Positions 1 through 8,943 of a stretch of DNA of 56,570 bases are shown here, in pieces. The translations under genes were made by a program, and so were the position numbers. Source of the stretch: an uncultured Parabacteroides sp. (GTDB taxonomy: Bacteria; Bacteroidota; Bacteroidia; Bacteroidales; Tannerellaceae); assembly GCF_905196875.1 (NCBI RefSeq), contig NZ_CAJJWO010000033.1:1-56570 (forward strand). Direction: 5' to 3'. The first letter of the stretch is position 1; each line of letters opens with the position of its first letter. A model generated the notes under the pieces. It had not been told where the DNA came from and made no database searches. It was given only the letters and a program-made list of their open reading frames with translations.

Positions 1-111
1 CTACAAGAACTATGTCAATAATAAACCAAGACCTTTCACTTGAACAGTCCGATCATTCACCTTAAAAAAGATTCAAAATCAAAGATTAGATAAAGAGAAA
101 AAGACACAAAT

Positions 112-711
112 CTAAAAATCCAACGTTAATTGTTCGGGTAGCAAAGTAAATGTTTTACGGTGATAGGGAGTGATACCGACTGCGCGGATAGCTTCGCGAT
201 GGGCTTTGGTGGGATAACCTTTATTCTCGGTCCAGTGGTAATCAGGGTATTCTTTGGCCAATTCATCCATATAATCGTCACGGTACGTTTTGGCCAGGAT
301 GGAGGCGGCAGCAATACTCAGATACTTGCCGTCGCCTTTCACTACGGTTGTGTGGGCAATGTCGGGGTATGGAGTGAAACGGTTTCCGTCAATCAGGAGA
401 TGCTCGGGTTTTACTTTCAGCTGGTCGATAGCACGGTGCATAGCCAGGAAAGAGGCTTTCAATATGTTTATCTTGTCTATTTCTTCAGGAGTAACGATAC
501 CTACAGCCCAGGCGATTGCCTCACGCTCGATGACCGGACGTAAGAGATAACGCTTCTTTTCGCTCAACTGCTTACTGTCGTTCAGATCGTCGTTCTTAAA
601 ATCAGGCGGCAGGATCACAGCCGCAGCAAAAACAGATCCGGCCAGACATCCGCGTCCCGCCTCATCACATCCGGCTTCTATCCGGTTGGCTTCTAAAAAG
701 GGTAATAGCAT
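112..711 (-). CDS. rnhB: Ribonuclease HII
   Basis: A 199-residue cytoplasmic RNase HII, which cuts the RNA strand of RNA-DNA hybrids and starts removal of single ribonucleotides misincorporated in DNA. The family signature DEAGRG is at residues 16-21, with D16 and E17 as metal-binding acidic residues; LIDGN near residue 107 and the KGDGKYLSIAAASILAKTYRD block follow in the usual order. Length is normal for the family. It is the last gene of a minus-strand run sufS - VanZ-like - rnhB, with a 10-bp gap to the gene before it, so the three are probably co-transcribed. The 111 bases downstream hold no other gene and no clear terminator. Confidence 0.97.
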   Translation of the reverse strand: MLLPFLEANRIEAGCDEAGRGCLAGSVFAAAVILPPDFKNDDLNDSKQLSEKKRYLLRPVIEREAIAWAVGIVTPEEIDKINILKASFLAMHRAIDQLKVKPEHLLIDGNRFTPYPDIAHTTVVKGDGKYLSIAAASILAKTYRDDYMDELAKEYPDYHWTENKGYPTKAHREAIRAVGITPYHRKTFTLLPEQLTLDF

Positions 712-721
712 ACAGGTTAGA

Positions 722-1126
722 TTAATTGGTTGTTTTTTTGTTTCTCAGCATCCAGGGACGTAACACAAAATAGGCGAACAAGGTAGCCAGCACTACTCCG
801 GTCGAATTGGCCAGAAAGTCCAACCAGTCGCCACCCCGATACGTAGTACAATATTCCTGAAGCAATTCAATCGCTCCTCCCATCCCGATCGGGCAAAGTA
901 CGGCTCCTATCCATGCATGCCACATCACCTCGTCATACTTCCGATGGTTACGAAGGAACTCGATCCACAAAATACCCGATACTCCTCCGTACATGCAGAG
1001 GTGTACCAGCTTATCCAGGTTCGGGATCTTCGATATATCCATTGTCGGCGGTTTGAAGAACGACAGATAAATGACTATTGCGATGACTGCTAAAGATATC
1101 GGATATCTCTTCAGGTAATATAACAT
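722..1126 (-). CDS. VanZ-like membrane protein
   Basis: A 134-residue integral membrane protein with about four hydrophobic segments: residues 10-25, a segment near 45-60 after DKLVHLCMYGG, one near 75-90, and one near 105-125. The DKLxHxxMYGG pattern followed by a late segment containing D-W-L-D-F-L-A-N is typical of VanZ-family proteins, named after the teicoplanin-resistance accessory protein. The physiological role of most family members is unknown, and nothing here points to antibiotic resistance. It lies 10 bp from both sufS upstream and rnhB downstream, so it is probably part of the sufS transcript. Confidence 0.85.
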   Translation of the reverse strand: MLYYLKRYPISLAVIAIVIYLSFFKPPTMDISKIPNLDKLVHLCMYGGVSGILWIEFLRNHRKYDEVMWHAWIGAVLCPIGMGGAIELLQEYCTTYRGGDWLDFLANSTGVVLATLFAYFVLRPWMLRNKKTTN

Positions 1127-1136
1127 AGACTACTTA

Positions 1137-2351
1137 TTAAAACATTTTTCTTACACGTTCTATCCCGGCGGCAAAGACATCTATTTCTTCTTTCGTATTA
1201 TAGAAAGAGAAAGAAGCACGAACCGTACCTTCAATACCTAATGCCTGCATCAGCGGCTGGGCACAATGATGGCCCGTGCGGACAGCTATTCCCAAACGAT
1301 CGAGCAACATCCCCATATCATAATGATGGATATTACCGACCAGGAACGAAAGAACCGCTCCCTTATGAGCAGCCTGTCCGAAAATACGCATTCCTTCGAT
1401 GGCATTCAGCTTCTCCGTGGCATAGCGCAACAAGTCATCCTCATAAGCAGCTATATTTTCCATTCCCAGATGATTAACGTAACGCAACGCTTCTGCCAGA
1501 GCCGTACTACCGATATAATCAGGCGTACCTGCCTCAAACTTGAAAGGCAGTTCATTGAACGTCGTCTTTTCAAAAGAAACGGTTGAAATCATTTCGCCGC
1601 CTCCCTGGTAAGGAGGAAGCTTATCCAGCCATTCTTCCTTTCCGTACAGAATGCCGATACCTGTCGGCCCGTAAACCTTATGACCGGAAAATACATAAAA
1701 CTCGGCATCCAGATCCTGTACATCGACCGAGAGATGCGGTACAGCCTGCGCTCCGTCGATCAACACCGGCACATCATGCTTATGCGCTTCTTCGATGATC
1801 TCTTTCACCGGATTGACGGTTCCCAACACGTTGGAAACATGAGTTACGGAAACCAGACGGGTACGATCGGAGAATAACTCACGAAACTTATCCATTTCAA
1901 GCTCTCCCTTTTCATTCATCGGGATCACTTTCAGTGCTATTCCTTTCTTCGCCGCCTGTATCTGCCAGGGAACAATATTGGAGTGATGTTCCATAACGGA
2001 TACGATCACTTCATCGCCTGCCGACATGCATTCGTCGGTGAAACTGGAGGCAATCAGGTTGATCGCTTCGGTCGTACCGCGTGTAAAAATGATTTCGTTG
2101 GATGAGCGCGCATTCAGAAACGACTGTACGGTTTTTCGTGCCTCTTCATGTGCCTCCGTAGCTGCCTGGCTCAGGAAATGAACGCCGCGATGGATATTGG
2201 CATTCACATTATAATAACCGCTTTCTATCTTTTCCACCACCTGGCGGGGTTTCTGCGTTGTCGCACCATTATCGAAATAAATGAGCGGTTTACCGTATAT
2301 CTTATGTTCCAGAATAGGAAAATCTTTCCGGATAGATTGTATATCTAACAT
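1137..2351 (-). CDS. sufS: SufS-type cysteine desulfurase
   Basis: A 404-residue PLP-dependent group II cysteine desulfurase, which takes sulfur from L-cysteine for Fe-S cluster assembly on the SufBCD scaffold. The PLP lysine is K225 in SGHKVYGPTG. The catalytic cysteine is C363 in RTGHHCAQPL. The N-terminal substrate region includes YFDNGATTQKP (about 25-35). It heads the minus-strand group sufS - VanZ-like - rnhB. In Bacteroidales sufS commonly follows sufBCD directly; here sufBCD is at 40370-44045, about 38 kb away, with the PULs between (see findings). A perfect TAnnTTTG -7 element lies 33 bp upstream of the start. Confidence 0.97.
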   Translation of the reverse strand: MLDIQSIRKDFPILEHKIYGKPLIYFDNGATTQKPRQVVEKIESGYYNVNANIHRGVHFLSQAATEAHEEARKTVQSFLNARSSNEIIFTRGTTEAINLIASSFTDECMSAGDEVIVSVMEHHSNIVPWQIQAAKKGIALKVIPMNEKGELEMDKFRELFSDRTRLVSVTHVSNVLGTVNPVKEIIEEAHKHDVPVLIDGAQAVPHLSVDVQDLDAEFYVFSGHKVYGPTGIGILYGKEEWLDKLPPYQGGGEMISTVSFEKTTFNELPFKFEAGTPDYIGSTALAEALRYVNHLGMENIAAYEDDLLRYATEKLNAIEGMRIFGQAAHKGAVLSFLVGNIHHYDMGMLLDRLGIAVRTGHHCAQPLMQALGIEGTVRASFSFYNTKEEIDVFAAGIERVRKMF

Positions 2352-2383
2352 AGCTCGTGTATCTTTAGTCTTATAACAAACGC

Positions 2384-2391
2384 CAAAGATA
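2384..2391 (-). promoter_or_regulatory. Promoter -7 element for sufS
   Basis: TATCTTTG on the minus strand matches the Bacteroidota sigma-ABfr -7 consensus TAnnTTTG exactly. It is 33 bp upstream of the sufS start codon. A TTG lies 15 bases further upstream, closer than the usual -33 spacing of about 19-21, so the -33 half is weak. Confidence 0.6.
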
Positions 2392-2450
2392 CGATGTTTA
2401 TTTTAACAACGGAGAGATATTCATTTATACAGATATAAGAATATAAAAAA

Positions 2451-2474
2451 AGCCTTTCGTTCTCACGAAAGGCT
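2451..2474 (-). terminator. Bidirectional intrinsic terminator after the DUF5684-like gene
   Basis: A perfect 10-bp stem, AGCCTTTCGT pairing with ACGAAAGGCT, with a 4-base loop. T-runs lie on both sides (TTTTTTT on the minus strand, TTTTT on the plus strand). It sits 20 bp downstream of the minus-strand gene at 2495-2830 and separates it from sufS. Confidence 0.9.
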
Positions 2475-2494
2475 TTTTGTTCCCTCAATACTAA

Positions 2495-2830
2495 TTACTC
2501 TACATCTTCTGCAATCGGAGTTTCTTTAAACGCCAACAGCGGGAAGAAAATGAACGGTAACAATAGCAAACCTATTGCATACGCATTGTCACCTTTCCCA
2601 TACTTTGCTGCAATATCCTTGTACAGCAAGAAAGAAAGATAAATGTTGTAAATAGGGATCAGGAAAAACCAGAATTTTACAGGCTCCCATTTTACAATAC
2701 GCAACATAACGATGATGTTGTAAAATGGAATAATACATGCCCATCCTTTCTGACCGAAAGTTTCGAAAATTTTCCACATGCTGGCAAGCATCAGTATAAA
2801 TAACGCCAGCTGAATAATAGATCCAATCAT
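2495..2830 (-). CDS. Small membrane protein, DUF5684-like
   Basis: A 111-residue protein with three or four hydrophobic segments (about 4-20, 30-45, 54-70 and 84-100). The order FGQKGWACIIPFYNIIVMLRI, KPVKFWFF-like and PIYNIYLSFLLYKDIAAKYGK resembles small DUF5684 or signal-peptidase-I-like membrane proteins common in Bacteroidota. I cannot see the Ser/Lys dyad of a real signal peptidase, so no enzymatic role is claimed. It is monocistronic, with its own TATATTTG promoter element at 2868-2875 and a strong terminator at 2451-2474. Confidence 0.75.
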   Translation of the reverse strand: MIGSIIQLALFILMLASMWKIFETFGQKGWACIIPFYNIIVMLRIVKWEPVKFWFFLIPIYNIYLSFLLYKDIAAKYGKGDNAYAIGLLLLPFIFFPLLAFKETPIAEDVE

Positions 2831-2867
2831 TACAGTTAGTTTTTAATATTTAATATTATTAACATCG

Positions 2868-2875
2868 CAAATATA
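2868..2875 (-). promoter_or_regulatory. Promoter -7 element for the DUF5684-like gene
   Basis: TATATTTG on the minus strand is a perfect TAnnTTTG element 38 bp upstream of the start codon. No well-spaced -33 TTTG is visible. The rest of the 2831-3114 gap holds only A/T-rich sequence and the PUL A terminator. Confidence 0.55.
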
Positions 2876-3052
2876 AACTTTTTATATCATACAACTGTTA
2901 CAAATTCAGAAAAAAAACACTCTCCTATAGTCATTTATACAAACTTCGTTTAATAATCAACCTGTATCCCCATATTATAATTTAAGGTATTAGAGTCAAG
3001 GCAAACTGAAAAGAGACTGTTTTCAGAACAAGGTCTGCCTGCAAACAAAAAA

Positions 3053-3080
3053 AGCATCCGTGAATAAAATCACGAATGCT
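3053..3080 (-). terminator. Terminator at the end of PUL A
   Basis: The stem is AGCAT-C-CGTGA pairing with TCACG-A-ATGCT around a short A/T loop. On the minus strand it is followed by TTTTTTTG. It sits 34 bp after the GH16 stop codon and marks the end of the long minus-strand PUL A operon. Confidence 0.85.
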
Positions 3081-3114
3081 CTTTTGCTGATTAAATATTA
3101 TTCACTAAAAGCGT

Positions 3115-3900
3115 TTACTGCTTTTGATAAAAACGTACCCAGTCGATCTCCATTTCCACAGGAAGATCGTCAGGTTCGACCGCCCCTACCCAGCTACCTC
3201 CAAGTTGCATATCCAATAAAAGATAAAATTGACCGTCGCTGAACGGATATTGCCCTTCCTTGTCTGTTTCGATACGCGGATAAGTGAACGTATGGTTATC
3301 GTTGATGAAGAATACGAGGCTGTCCGGATACATTTCAACGGTATATGTATTGAAGTCGTTTCTGTCTATCAGACCCGTACCGCCTTGCTTCGGATTGTCT
3401 TTGATACCCAGGTTGAAGGTATAGTTCGAATGAACGGTCTGATAAGCTATGCTATCGTTATTCAGACGCTCCATGATATCTATTTCCCCTCCGTTCGGCC
3501 ATTTTCCATCCTGTGGCAACAACCAGAAAGCAGGCCATGCACCGGTGGCACCATTGAGTTTGGCGTGGATTTCCAGACGGCCGTTGTTAAAACCGACTTT
3601 ATCTTTCGTATAAACTCCGCCGGTAATAAAAGGCGCCGTGTCTGTAGGCAAACTATAATTGACCAACCCGCGCAGGATCAGTTTCCCGTCACGCATGGCA
3701 TAACAGGAATCGAAGTCGGACATATAGTTATTCCAATCAGATCCTCCGCGAGGTATCTTACTCCAGGAAGCAGGATCGAAACCATCCGCCTGATCAAAAT
3801 TATCTTCCCAAACGAGTGTCCACTCTTTGGGTTGCTGCGTACAGGAAAGCACACAGATTGCACCGAAACAAGTCAAAAGCCCTGATAAACCTTTCTTCAT
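3115..3900 (-). CDS. GH16 endo-glycosidase lipoprotein
   Basis: A 261-residue secreted lipoprotein with a lipobox ending at C20 (VLSC) and one GH16 beta-jelly-roll domain. The GH16 catalytic motif E-I-D-I-M-E gives nucleophile E139, D141 and acid/base E144. GH16 enzymes cut internal beta-1,3 or beta-1,4 bonds in laminarin, agar, carrageenan, porphyran or, for some gut Bacteroidales and Akkermansia enzymes, the poly-LacNAc parts of mucin O-glycans and keratan. The neighbours (two GH2, a GH20, two sulfatases) favour a host-type galactose/GlcNAc substrate, but this is inference from context. It is the last gene of PUL A, 58 bp after the GH2 gene. Confidence 0.9.
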   Translation of the reverse strand: MKKGLSGLLTCFGAICVLSCTQQPKEWTLVWEDNFDQADGFDPASWSKIPRGGSDWNNYMSDFDSCYAMRDGKLILRGLVNYSLPTDTAPFITGGVYTKDKVGFNNGRLEIHAKLNGATGAWPAFWLLPQDGKWPNGGEIDIMERLNNDSIAYQTVHSNYTFNLGIKDNPKQGGTGLIDRNDFNTYTVEMYPDSLVFFINDNHTFTYPRIETDKEGQYPFSDGQFYLLLDMQLGGSWVGAVEPDDLPVEMEIDWVRFYQKQ

Positions 3901-3958
3901 AATCCATTAAATTTATAGTTTGGGGTAAAGATATTAAATATTTTCAGATTTGAATACA

Positions 3959-6625
3959 TTACCTATTTTCTCCAAACTCCGTTTGCTGGCGCTCCACCTC
4001 TTTTAATTTTAAGGCATTCAACTCTTTTTGCAAACGCTCCACTTCACGTTCGGCGGAAGATTTGACTGTTGAAGACTGCCCGCTTTCGACAGAAGAGGCA
4101 GGGATCAGGGCAGCTTCCGTCGGGTTATAGATCAACGGGGATGTTGCTGCTTGGCTGTCAAACTCCAACTCGGCGCTTAACGGCATTTGCGAACCTTCCA
4201 TCAGGACGCTGGCAGTTACTTTGATCTTGCCCGGTTTCAGGGTTGACTGTACCAGGACAGGAGCTGTCCCCCACTTCACCGGAGCGGGATTAGCCATCAC
4301 GTCCGAACCACCCAACAGGCGGCCTTCGCCTTCTATATTGAATTTGATGAAATAGTTGTTCAAACGCTTGATGTTACCCTGCTTATCGGCTACGGCTGCT
4401 ACTACGGTAACGAAATCGGAACCGTTCGCTTCGAGGTTCGTTCCTTCGTTGTCTACCCAAAGCAACAGCTTTTCGGGACGACGGGCAGGAGCGACTTTAT
4501 GCGTAGCAACTACCTTTCCGTCCATCAGACCTTCGGCCAGCAAATAAACATCATTCTGCTTACTTTCTCTCGACATTGCTTTATCGATCATGAAATCGTA
4601 TACATCCGGGAAAGTGATAACGGGCGAAGGCATTCCCTTCCGGTTCTTATCCTTCTTATAAGTGTAGGTCTTTCCGTCTTTGTTGTAAGTGAGGCGTACC
4701 TCGTCGCAGTTGGAATAAACCACTACATCTTTTCCGGAGAAAGGAGTCATTTCATGTGCAATAAAGACCATCGGCCCTGTCCCGGCAATTAGATCGCTCT
4801 TTACCGGCGGACGCTGGGCCATAAACATATAGTAAGAAAATTTGGGCTGACGGAATACATCCATTATACCTCCGTAGAAAGGATCGGGATGATAACCGCG
4901 CTGATGGTCGAACGAATGCCACAGGCAACCACCTACATGTTGGCGGGAGGTCTGATACAAAATGTCATAACAGGTGTAAGGATAAGACGGGGAAGCATAA
5001 TGTTGTGCCTGTATGAGCATCGCCTGTTCGCCCCAGTTACGGGCAACGCGGCTGGGAGAGTTATGCGAATTCCAATCGTCCACGTTATCGCCCCATTCGC
5101 GGGTGAAATATGTTTTCGTGTCGTCCGAATGCTTCAAAGCCCATTCCGGGTCTGCGTTCTGCGGATGGGTAAAGAGAACAGGGAATACCTCGTGTCCGCG
5201 GGCTTCGCTATCGCTGCCACAATAGCAGGAAGGATAGGGATATTCGGCATGTACGATGTCGTTGGTATTTTTGGCGAAGTCGGCCGGATACCAGGTTTCG
5301 TTAAGAATCGGTTCCCACAGCCAGACGCAGGCATGGTTGCGGTCGCGGCGTACCAGATGACGGATATCGCTGTAGACGCGTTGAGCGAATTCGGGAGCAT
5401 CGTTCCAGAACTGCCATCCGGGCGTATTGACGATCACGAACAGTCCCAGTTCGTCGCAGGCATCCATAAAAGCCGGATCTTGCGGGCAATGGGCGTTGCG
5501 GATCACTTCCATGCCGACATCTTTCAGTTTCTTCGCATCGCGCCAGTGGATACTGTTTGCTACGGCATTGCCTACTACGGCAAAGTCCTGATGGCGATTC
5601 GCGCCGATCAAGGGTTTATCATACGGTTTCCCGTTCAGCCAGAAACCGTCTTTTCCTTTGAACTCGATGCTGCGGATACCGATACGGCGGCGGTAACCGT
5701 CGATCACGTTTCCTTCCGCATCACGAATACGAACAAGCAAGTTATATAAGGTAGGAGAAGAAGGACTCCACAGCAGCGGGTTCTTTACCAACAGCTTATC
5801 CGAACTACTCATAGATTTACCCGGCTTTATCCGGATCTTTGCATTCAGAAAAGCGACTTGCTGGCCATCGGGTTGTTGCAACTCATATTCCACGACGCCG
5901 GTGAACGATTTCTTTGTTTCGTTGCGTAACTGTATTTTCAGCAGTACATCGGCTGAAGCATCCGACACTTTGTCGAAGGCGACAAACAGACCACCACCGG
6001 CTACCTCATCCGCATAATTCGGATCAGTGATAAAGATATTATTATGGGCGACCAGCCAGCAATCGCGGTAAATACCACCGAAATAGGTATAGTCGAGCAC
6101 ATCCTGTGCTTTGCCGGGAGGATAGGAAGGATCGTCGCTGTTGTCCGTCCATACGGCGATTACATTGTCGCCGTTCCAATCCAGGGCATCCGTCACATCG
6201 ACAACGACAGGCAGGTAGCCGCCGAAATGTTCGGTCAGTTGCTTGCCGTTCACAAATACTTTGCTCTTTCCCATGATCGCTTCGAAATGGAGGAAGAGTT
6301 TCTTTCCTTTCAAAGCTGCATCCGGTGTGAAATGCTTGCGATACCAGGCTTCACCCTGATAGTTGATACAGCCGCTGGCTTCGGTCGGCAGGTACTCGAT
6401 ACCGTGCGGCAAGGATACGACCGTCCAGTCTTTGTCGTCAAAATCTTTCGCTTCCGCTCTATCGGCAGCTCCCTTATAAAAACGCCAAGCCGGATTCATC
6501 GAGAATACTTCCCTTCCGGAATTATCCATCCGAAAGAAACCGGCTGTTGAAAACTCGGGCTGATGCGCCGCCCACAAAGGGATGCAGAGCAAACAGACAA
6601 AAAAAGTTACTATTATTTTCTTCAT
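3959..6625 (-). CDS. GH2 beta-galactosidase-like enzyme with C-terminal coiled coil
   Basis: An 888-residue secreted glycoside hydrolase family 2 protein with signal peptide at residues 1-19. Order: jelly-roll sugar-binding domain (about 40-200), immunoglobulin-like domain (210-320), TIM barrel from about 325 starting FWLNGKPY and GANRHQD, then C-terminal beta domains. The likely acid/base is E443 (ILNETW) and the nucleophile E510 (FTREWGD). Beta-galactosidase is the most likely activity given the locus, but GH2 also includes mannosidases and glucuronidases. Odd point: the last 35 or so residues form a charged heptad-like helix (EREVERLQKELNALKLKEVE), not a usual part of GH2. It is separated from the upstream GH20 gene by 266 bp filled by a tandem hairpin array. 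Confidence 0.9.
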   Translation of the reverse strand: MKKIIVTFFVCLLCIPLWAAHQPEFSTAGFFRMDNSGREVFSMNPAWRFYKGAADRAEAKDFDDKDWTVVSLPHGIEYLPTEASGCINYQGEAWYRKHFTPDAALKGKKLFLHFEAIMGKSKVFVNGKQLTEHFGGYLPVVVDVTDALDWNGDNVIAVWTDNSDDPSYPPGKAQDVLDYTYFGGIYRDCWLVAHNNIFITDPNYADEVAGGGLFVAFDKVSDASADVLLKIQLRNETKKSFTGVVEYELQQPDGQQVAFLNAKIRIKPGKSMSSSDKLLVKNPLLWSPSSPTLYNLLVRIRDAEGNVIDGYRRRIGIRSIEFKGKDGFWLNGKPYDKPLIGANRHQDFAVVGNAVANSIHWRDAKKLKDVGMEVIRNAHCPQDPAFMDACDELGLFVIVNTPGWQFWNDAPEFAQRVYSDIRHLVRRDRNHACVWLWEPILNETWYPADFAKNTNDIVHAEYPYPSCYCGSDSEARGHEVFPVLFTHPQNADPEWALKHSDDTKTYFTREWGDNVDDWNSHNSPSRVARNWGEQAMLIQAQHYASPSYPYTCYDILYQTSRQHVGGCLWHSFDHQRGYHPDPFYGGIMDVFRQPKFSYYMFMAQRPPVKSDLIAGTGPMVFIAHEMTPFSGKDVVVYSNCDEVRLTYNKDGKTYTYKKDKNRKGMPSPVITFPDVYDFMIDKAMSRESKQNDVYLLAEGLMDGKVVATHKVAPARRPEKLLLWVDNEGTNLEANGSDFVTVVAAVADKQGNIKRLNNYFIKFNIEGEGRLLGGSDVMANPAPVKWGTAPVLVQSTLKPGKIKVTASVLMEGSQMPLSAELEFDSQAATSPLIYNPTEAALIPASSVESGQSSTVKSSAEREVERLQKELNALKLKEVERQQTEFGENR

Positions 6626-6671
6626 GATAAAATAAATTATATGTTATTATTCTGATTATTGACAGAGATTT

Positions 6672-6867
6672 CTCCGGAGGCCTACGAAGGTATCACAACA
6701 ACCGTAGCAGCCACTCCGGATGCCTACGGAGATATCGCTAAGACCTGAAAGGTCACTTCGGAGACCTACGGAGGCATCACTGAGACCTAAAAGGTTACTT
6801 CGGAGGCCTGCGGAGGCATCACAAAGATCGCAGCGATTATTCCGGAGGCCTACGGAGAGATTTTTAG
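6672..6867. repeat. 42-bp tandem repeat array between PUL A genes
   Basis: Four complete 42-bp units (6672-6713, 6714-6755, 6756-6797, 6798-6839) and a partial fifth unit (6840-6867). Each begins with a variant of CTCCGGAGGCCTACGGAG. Inside three units is a short hairpin with different sequence but kept pairing: GACCT-GAA-AGGTC (6742-6754), GACCT-AAA-AGGTT (6784-6796) and ATCGC-A-GCGAT (6827-6837). The start of each unit is itself a weak dyad, CTCCG..CGGAG. It lies in the spacer between the GH20 and GH2 genes of one operon, so it will be transcribed. An open frame through it (6656-6889) follows from 42 being a multiple of three and is not called a gene. Confidence 0.9.
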
Positions 6868-6891
6868 CTCTATTCGCCTCCTTTATCATAC

Positions 6892-8943
6892 TTAATCACT
6901 CAACCATTTTCTTACTTTCTTCACCATCGGGATCTCATACAGATAGAGCCAGTCGCTGTTGTCTGTTTTTGAGGCCAGGTGATTATGGTGATTCATGTCG
7001 GCTACAAAGCCCTCCGGTTGCTGCATGAAACGGGTTTCCGAATAAACAGACTCCAGGTTATCGCGCATTACCTGAAAGTAATCGCATACTTCCCGTATCT
7101 TCCCCTCCGCTGTCCGGCGGGCGGTATCATCGTTCGCCGTATCGTATTCGTTCAGTGCCAAAAGGAGACGTACCGGATAGTTTTGCAGGTTATTCGTCTG
7201 TTCATAGATATTTAATGTATAGCGGTTGCGCAACGCATTCCGTTCGGCTGCACGAATACCGTCAGCGATTGTTTTATAACGTTCCGCTTCCATCTTCGCC
7301 TGATCGATCTTTTCCTTATGTTTTTCACTCCAGACACCCGGGTGTTCTTTCTCCGGCAAATCGATCAACGTAAAATCAGTTGCTCCCCAAGCCGGATTAC
7401 GCCGTCCGGATGAGACTAATGCGTCATCGAAGAAAAAGATCGCCTTCTCCAACTCGTCGAGGAAAGCTATCCGGTTCTCTTCGGGACGGAAACCGTATTC
7501 GCGCTGGGCATGTACCTTCTTGAAAGCTTCTATATCGCGTGCCGTCGGATTCCATCCGAACTCCCCTTGTGCGATATATCCACGCCAAACTGTTTCCAGA
7601 TGTGGCGAACCGTCGTCCCACGCCGTTGCCAGAATTCCTTCCAGATGATTTTGGGCGACCAGTTGACTGAAACCTTTCACATATTCCGACCGGGTATTCT
7701 TGCGGGGAAGGAAAGGAGAGTCGCCCGCCGATGCAGCCGTTGCCCCCATCACTTTCAACCCTTTGTCGCTATACCATTTCAAGAGGCGCTGATGGGCGGG
7801 AGAGGTTGCGTCTTCGTATTTCCAACGCATATACACACATTCTTTCGGGAAGAGATCGATGGCCTTATCCAGCTTTTCGGCATTCCATTCTTTGGCCACT
7901 TCCTCTTCCGGCTTGTCACTCAGAACAAGTTCCCAGATACCGGCATATTTAAGCGGCATATCATCCCAGAAAATAGGAATGCGACCATGATCGACGGCAA
8001 ACCGACAGACTTTCTTCAGCCAGACCATTTGCAGTTCGAAAGCAGACTTACCGGTGGCTTTACAACGGTCGTCGATACCGATCGCAGTAATCTCATCTCC
8101 ACCTACATGCAGGTATTTGCCATACGGCATGGCTTCGAGCGCATCGAGGTAAAGATCGAACTGCACTTCGTAGGTACGCGGGTCGGAAGGGCAGAACTCC
8201 CAGTCGCTGGCCGGATTTTCCCTCAACTCCCAATGATGTTTCAGAATAAATCCGGCATGTCCCAGGCCTTGTACCAAGGGGCTGATCTCCACATTCCGTT
8301 CTTTGGCATACCGGCATAAGGCCTGCATCTCCTGTTTGCTGATCGCATTCGGGGCTGCCACTTCGGGACGACGGGTAAAACGCAGTTTATCTTCCAGTTC
8401 CCAGATGATGGCATTCACCTTATACCGGGCCAGCTTGTCCACCATCCGGTAGTAATACTCCATCCGGTCGAGATGATGCTTGGTATCCAGATGGACGGCG
8501 CGGTAGGCGATAGCCGGATAGTCCGTGATCTTCATCGGCGGTACTTCTTTCCTGAAGTCCCGGCTATCCTCGAGCAGTTGTTCCAACGTCTGGCTGCCAT
8601 AGAAAAGACCCGCCTCGCTACGGGCTGTAACAGTCACACCCTTATCCGTAATTTCAAGAACGTATCCTTCCGGAGAGTCCGGCACATCGGTTTGCGACAA
8701 CCGGAAACGAATACCTTTACCAGTCCGTTGACTCTGAGGTAATCCGTTTGTGATGGCTCCCAGCACAGGGATCGGAGCTTCTCCGTCGGCTACCACATAC
8801 GACAGTTCCCCGTAATTCAATCCTTTGCCAGCCAGAACCTCGATCGACTGAGGTTGAGGCAACAGTTGAAATGTCTTGTCCAGGTTACGGGCAAAAAGAG
8901 TGCCCGTAACCAATAGCATACTTATGAATAAGGATATTCTCAT
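6892..8943 (-). CDS. GH20 beta-N-acetylhexosaminidase
   Basis: A 683-residue secreted exo-enzyme that removes terminal beta-linked GlcNAc or GalNAc. Residues 1-18 look like a signal peptide. A GH20b N-terminal domain (about 25-140, beginning FQLLPQPQSIE) is followed by the GH20 barrel from about 143. The catalytic Asp-Glu pair is D283-E284 in HVGGDE, used in substrate-assisted catalysis. A long C-terminal helical region (about 500-683) has no feature I can name. Its start codon overlaps the stop of the upstream sulfatase as ATGA, so the two are translationally coupled. With GH2 and GH16 neighbours it fits breakdown of galactose/HexNAc chains. Confidence 0.92.
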   Translation of the reverse strand: MRISLFISMLLVTGTLFARNLDKTFQLLPQPQSIEVLAGKGLNYGELSYVVADGEAPIPVLGAITNGLPQSQRTGKGIRFRLSQTDVPDSPEGYVLEITDKGVTVTARSEAGLFYGSQTLEQLLEDSRDFRKEVPPMKITDYPAIAYRAVHLDTKHHLDRMEYYYRMVDKLARYKVNAIIWELEDKLRFTRRPEVAAPNAISKQEMQALCRYAKERNVEISPLVQGLGHAGFILKHHWELRENPASDWEFCPSDPRTYEVQFDLYLDALEAMPYGKYLHVGGDEITAIGIDDRCKATGKSAFELQMVWLKKVCRFAVDHGRIPIFWDDMPLKYAGIWELVLSDKPEEEVAKEWNAEKLDKAIDLFPKECVYMRWKYEDATSPAHQRLLKWYSDKGLKVMGATAASAGDSPFLPRKNTRSEYVKGFSQLVAQNHLEGILATAWDDGSPHLETVWRGYIAQGEFGWNPTARDIEAFKKVHAQREYGFRPEENRIAFLDELEKAIFFFDDALVSSGRRNPAWGATDFTLIDLPEKEHPGVWSEKHKEKIDQAKMEAERYKTIADGIRAAERNALRNRYTLNIYEQTNNLQNYPVRLLLALNEYDTANDDTARRTAEGKIREVCDYFQVMRDNLESVYSETRFMQQPEGFVADMNHHNHLASKTDNSDWLYLYEIPMVKKVRKWLSD

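Noticed and set aside
2831..3114. Integration scar or attachment site at the left edge of the PUL block
   Set aside because: Only a promoter element and a terminator are visible; there is no direct repeat matching the right edge near 40340, no tRNA and no integrase.
6656..6889. 77-codon open frame on the minus strand through the tandem array
   Set aside because: It is a product of the 42-bp repeat, a multiple of three, which gives a 14-residue repeating peptide with no signal, RBS or family resemblance.
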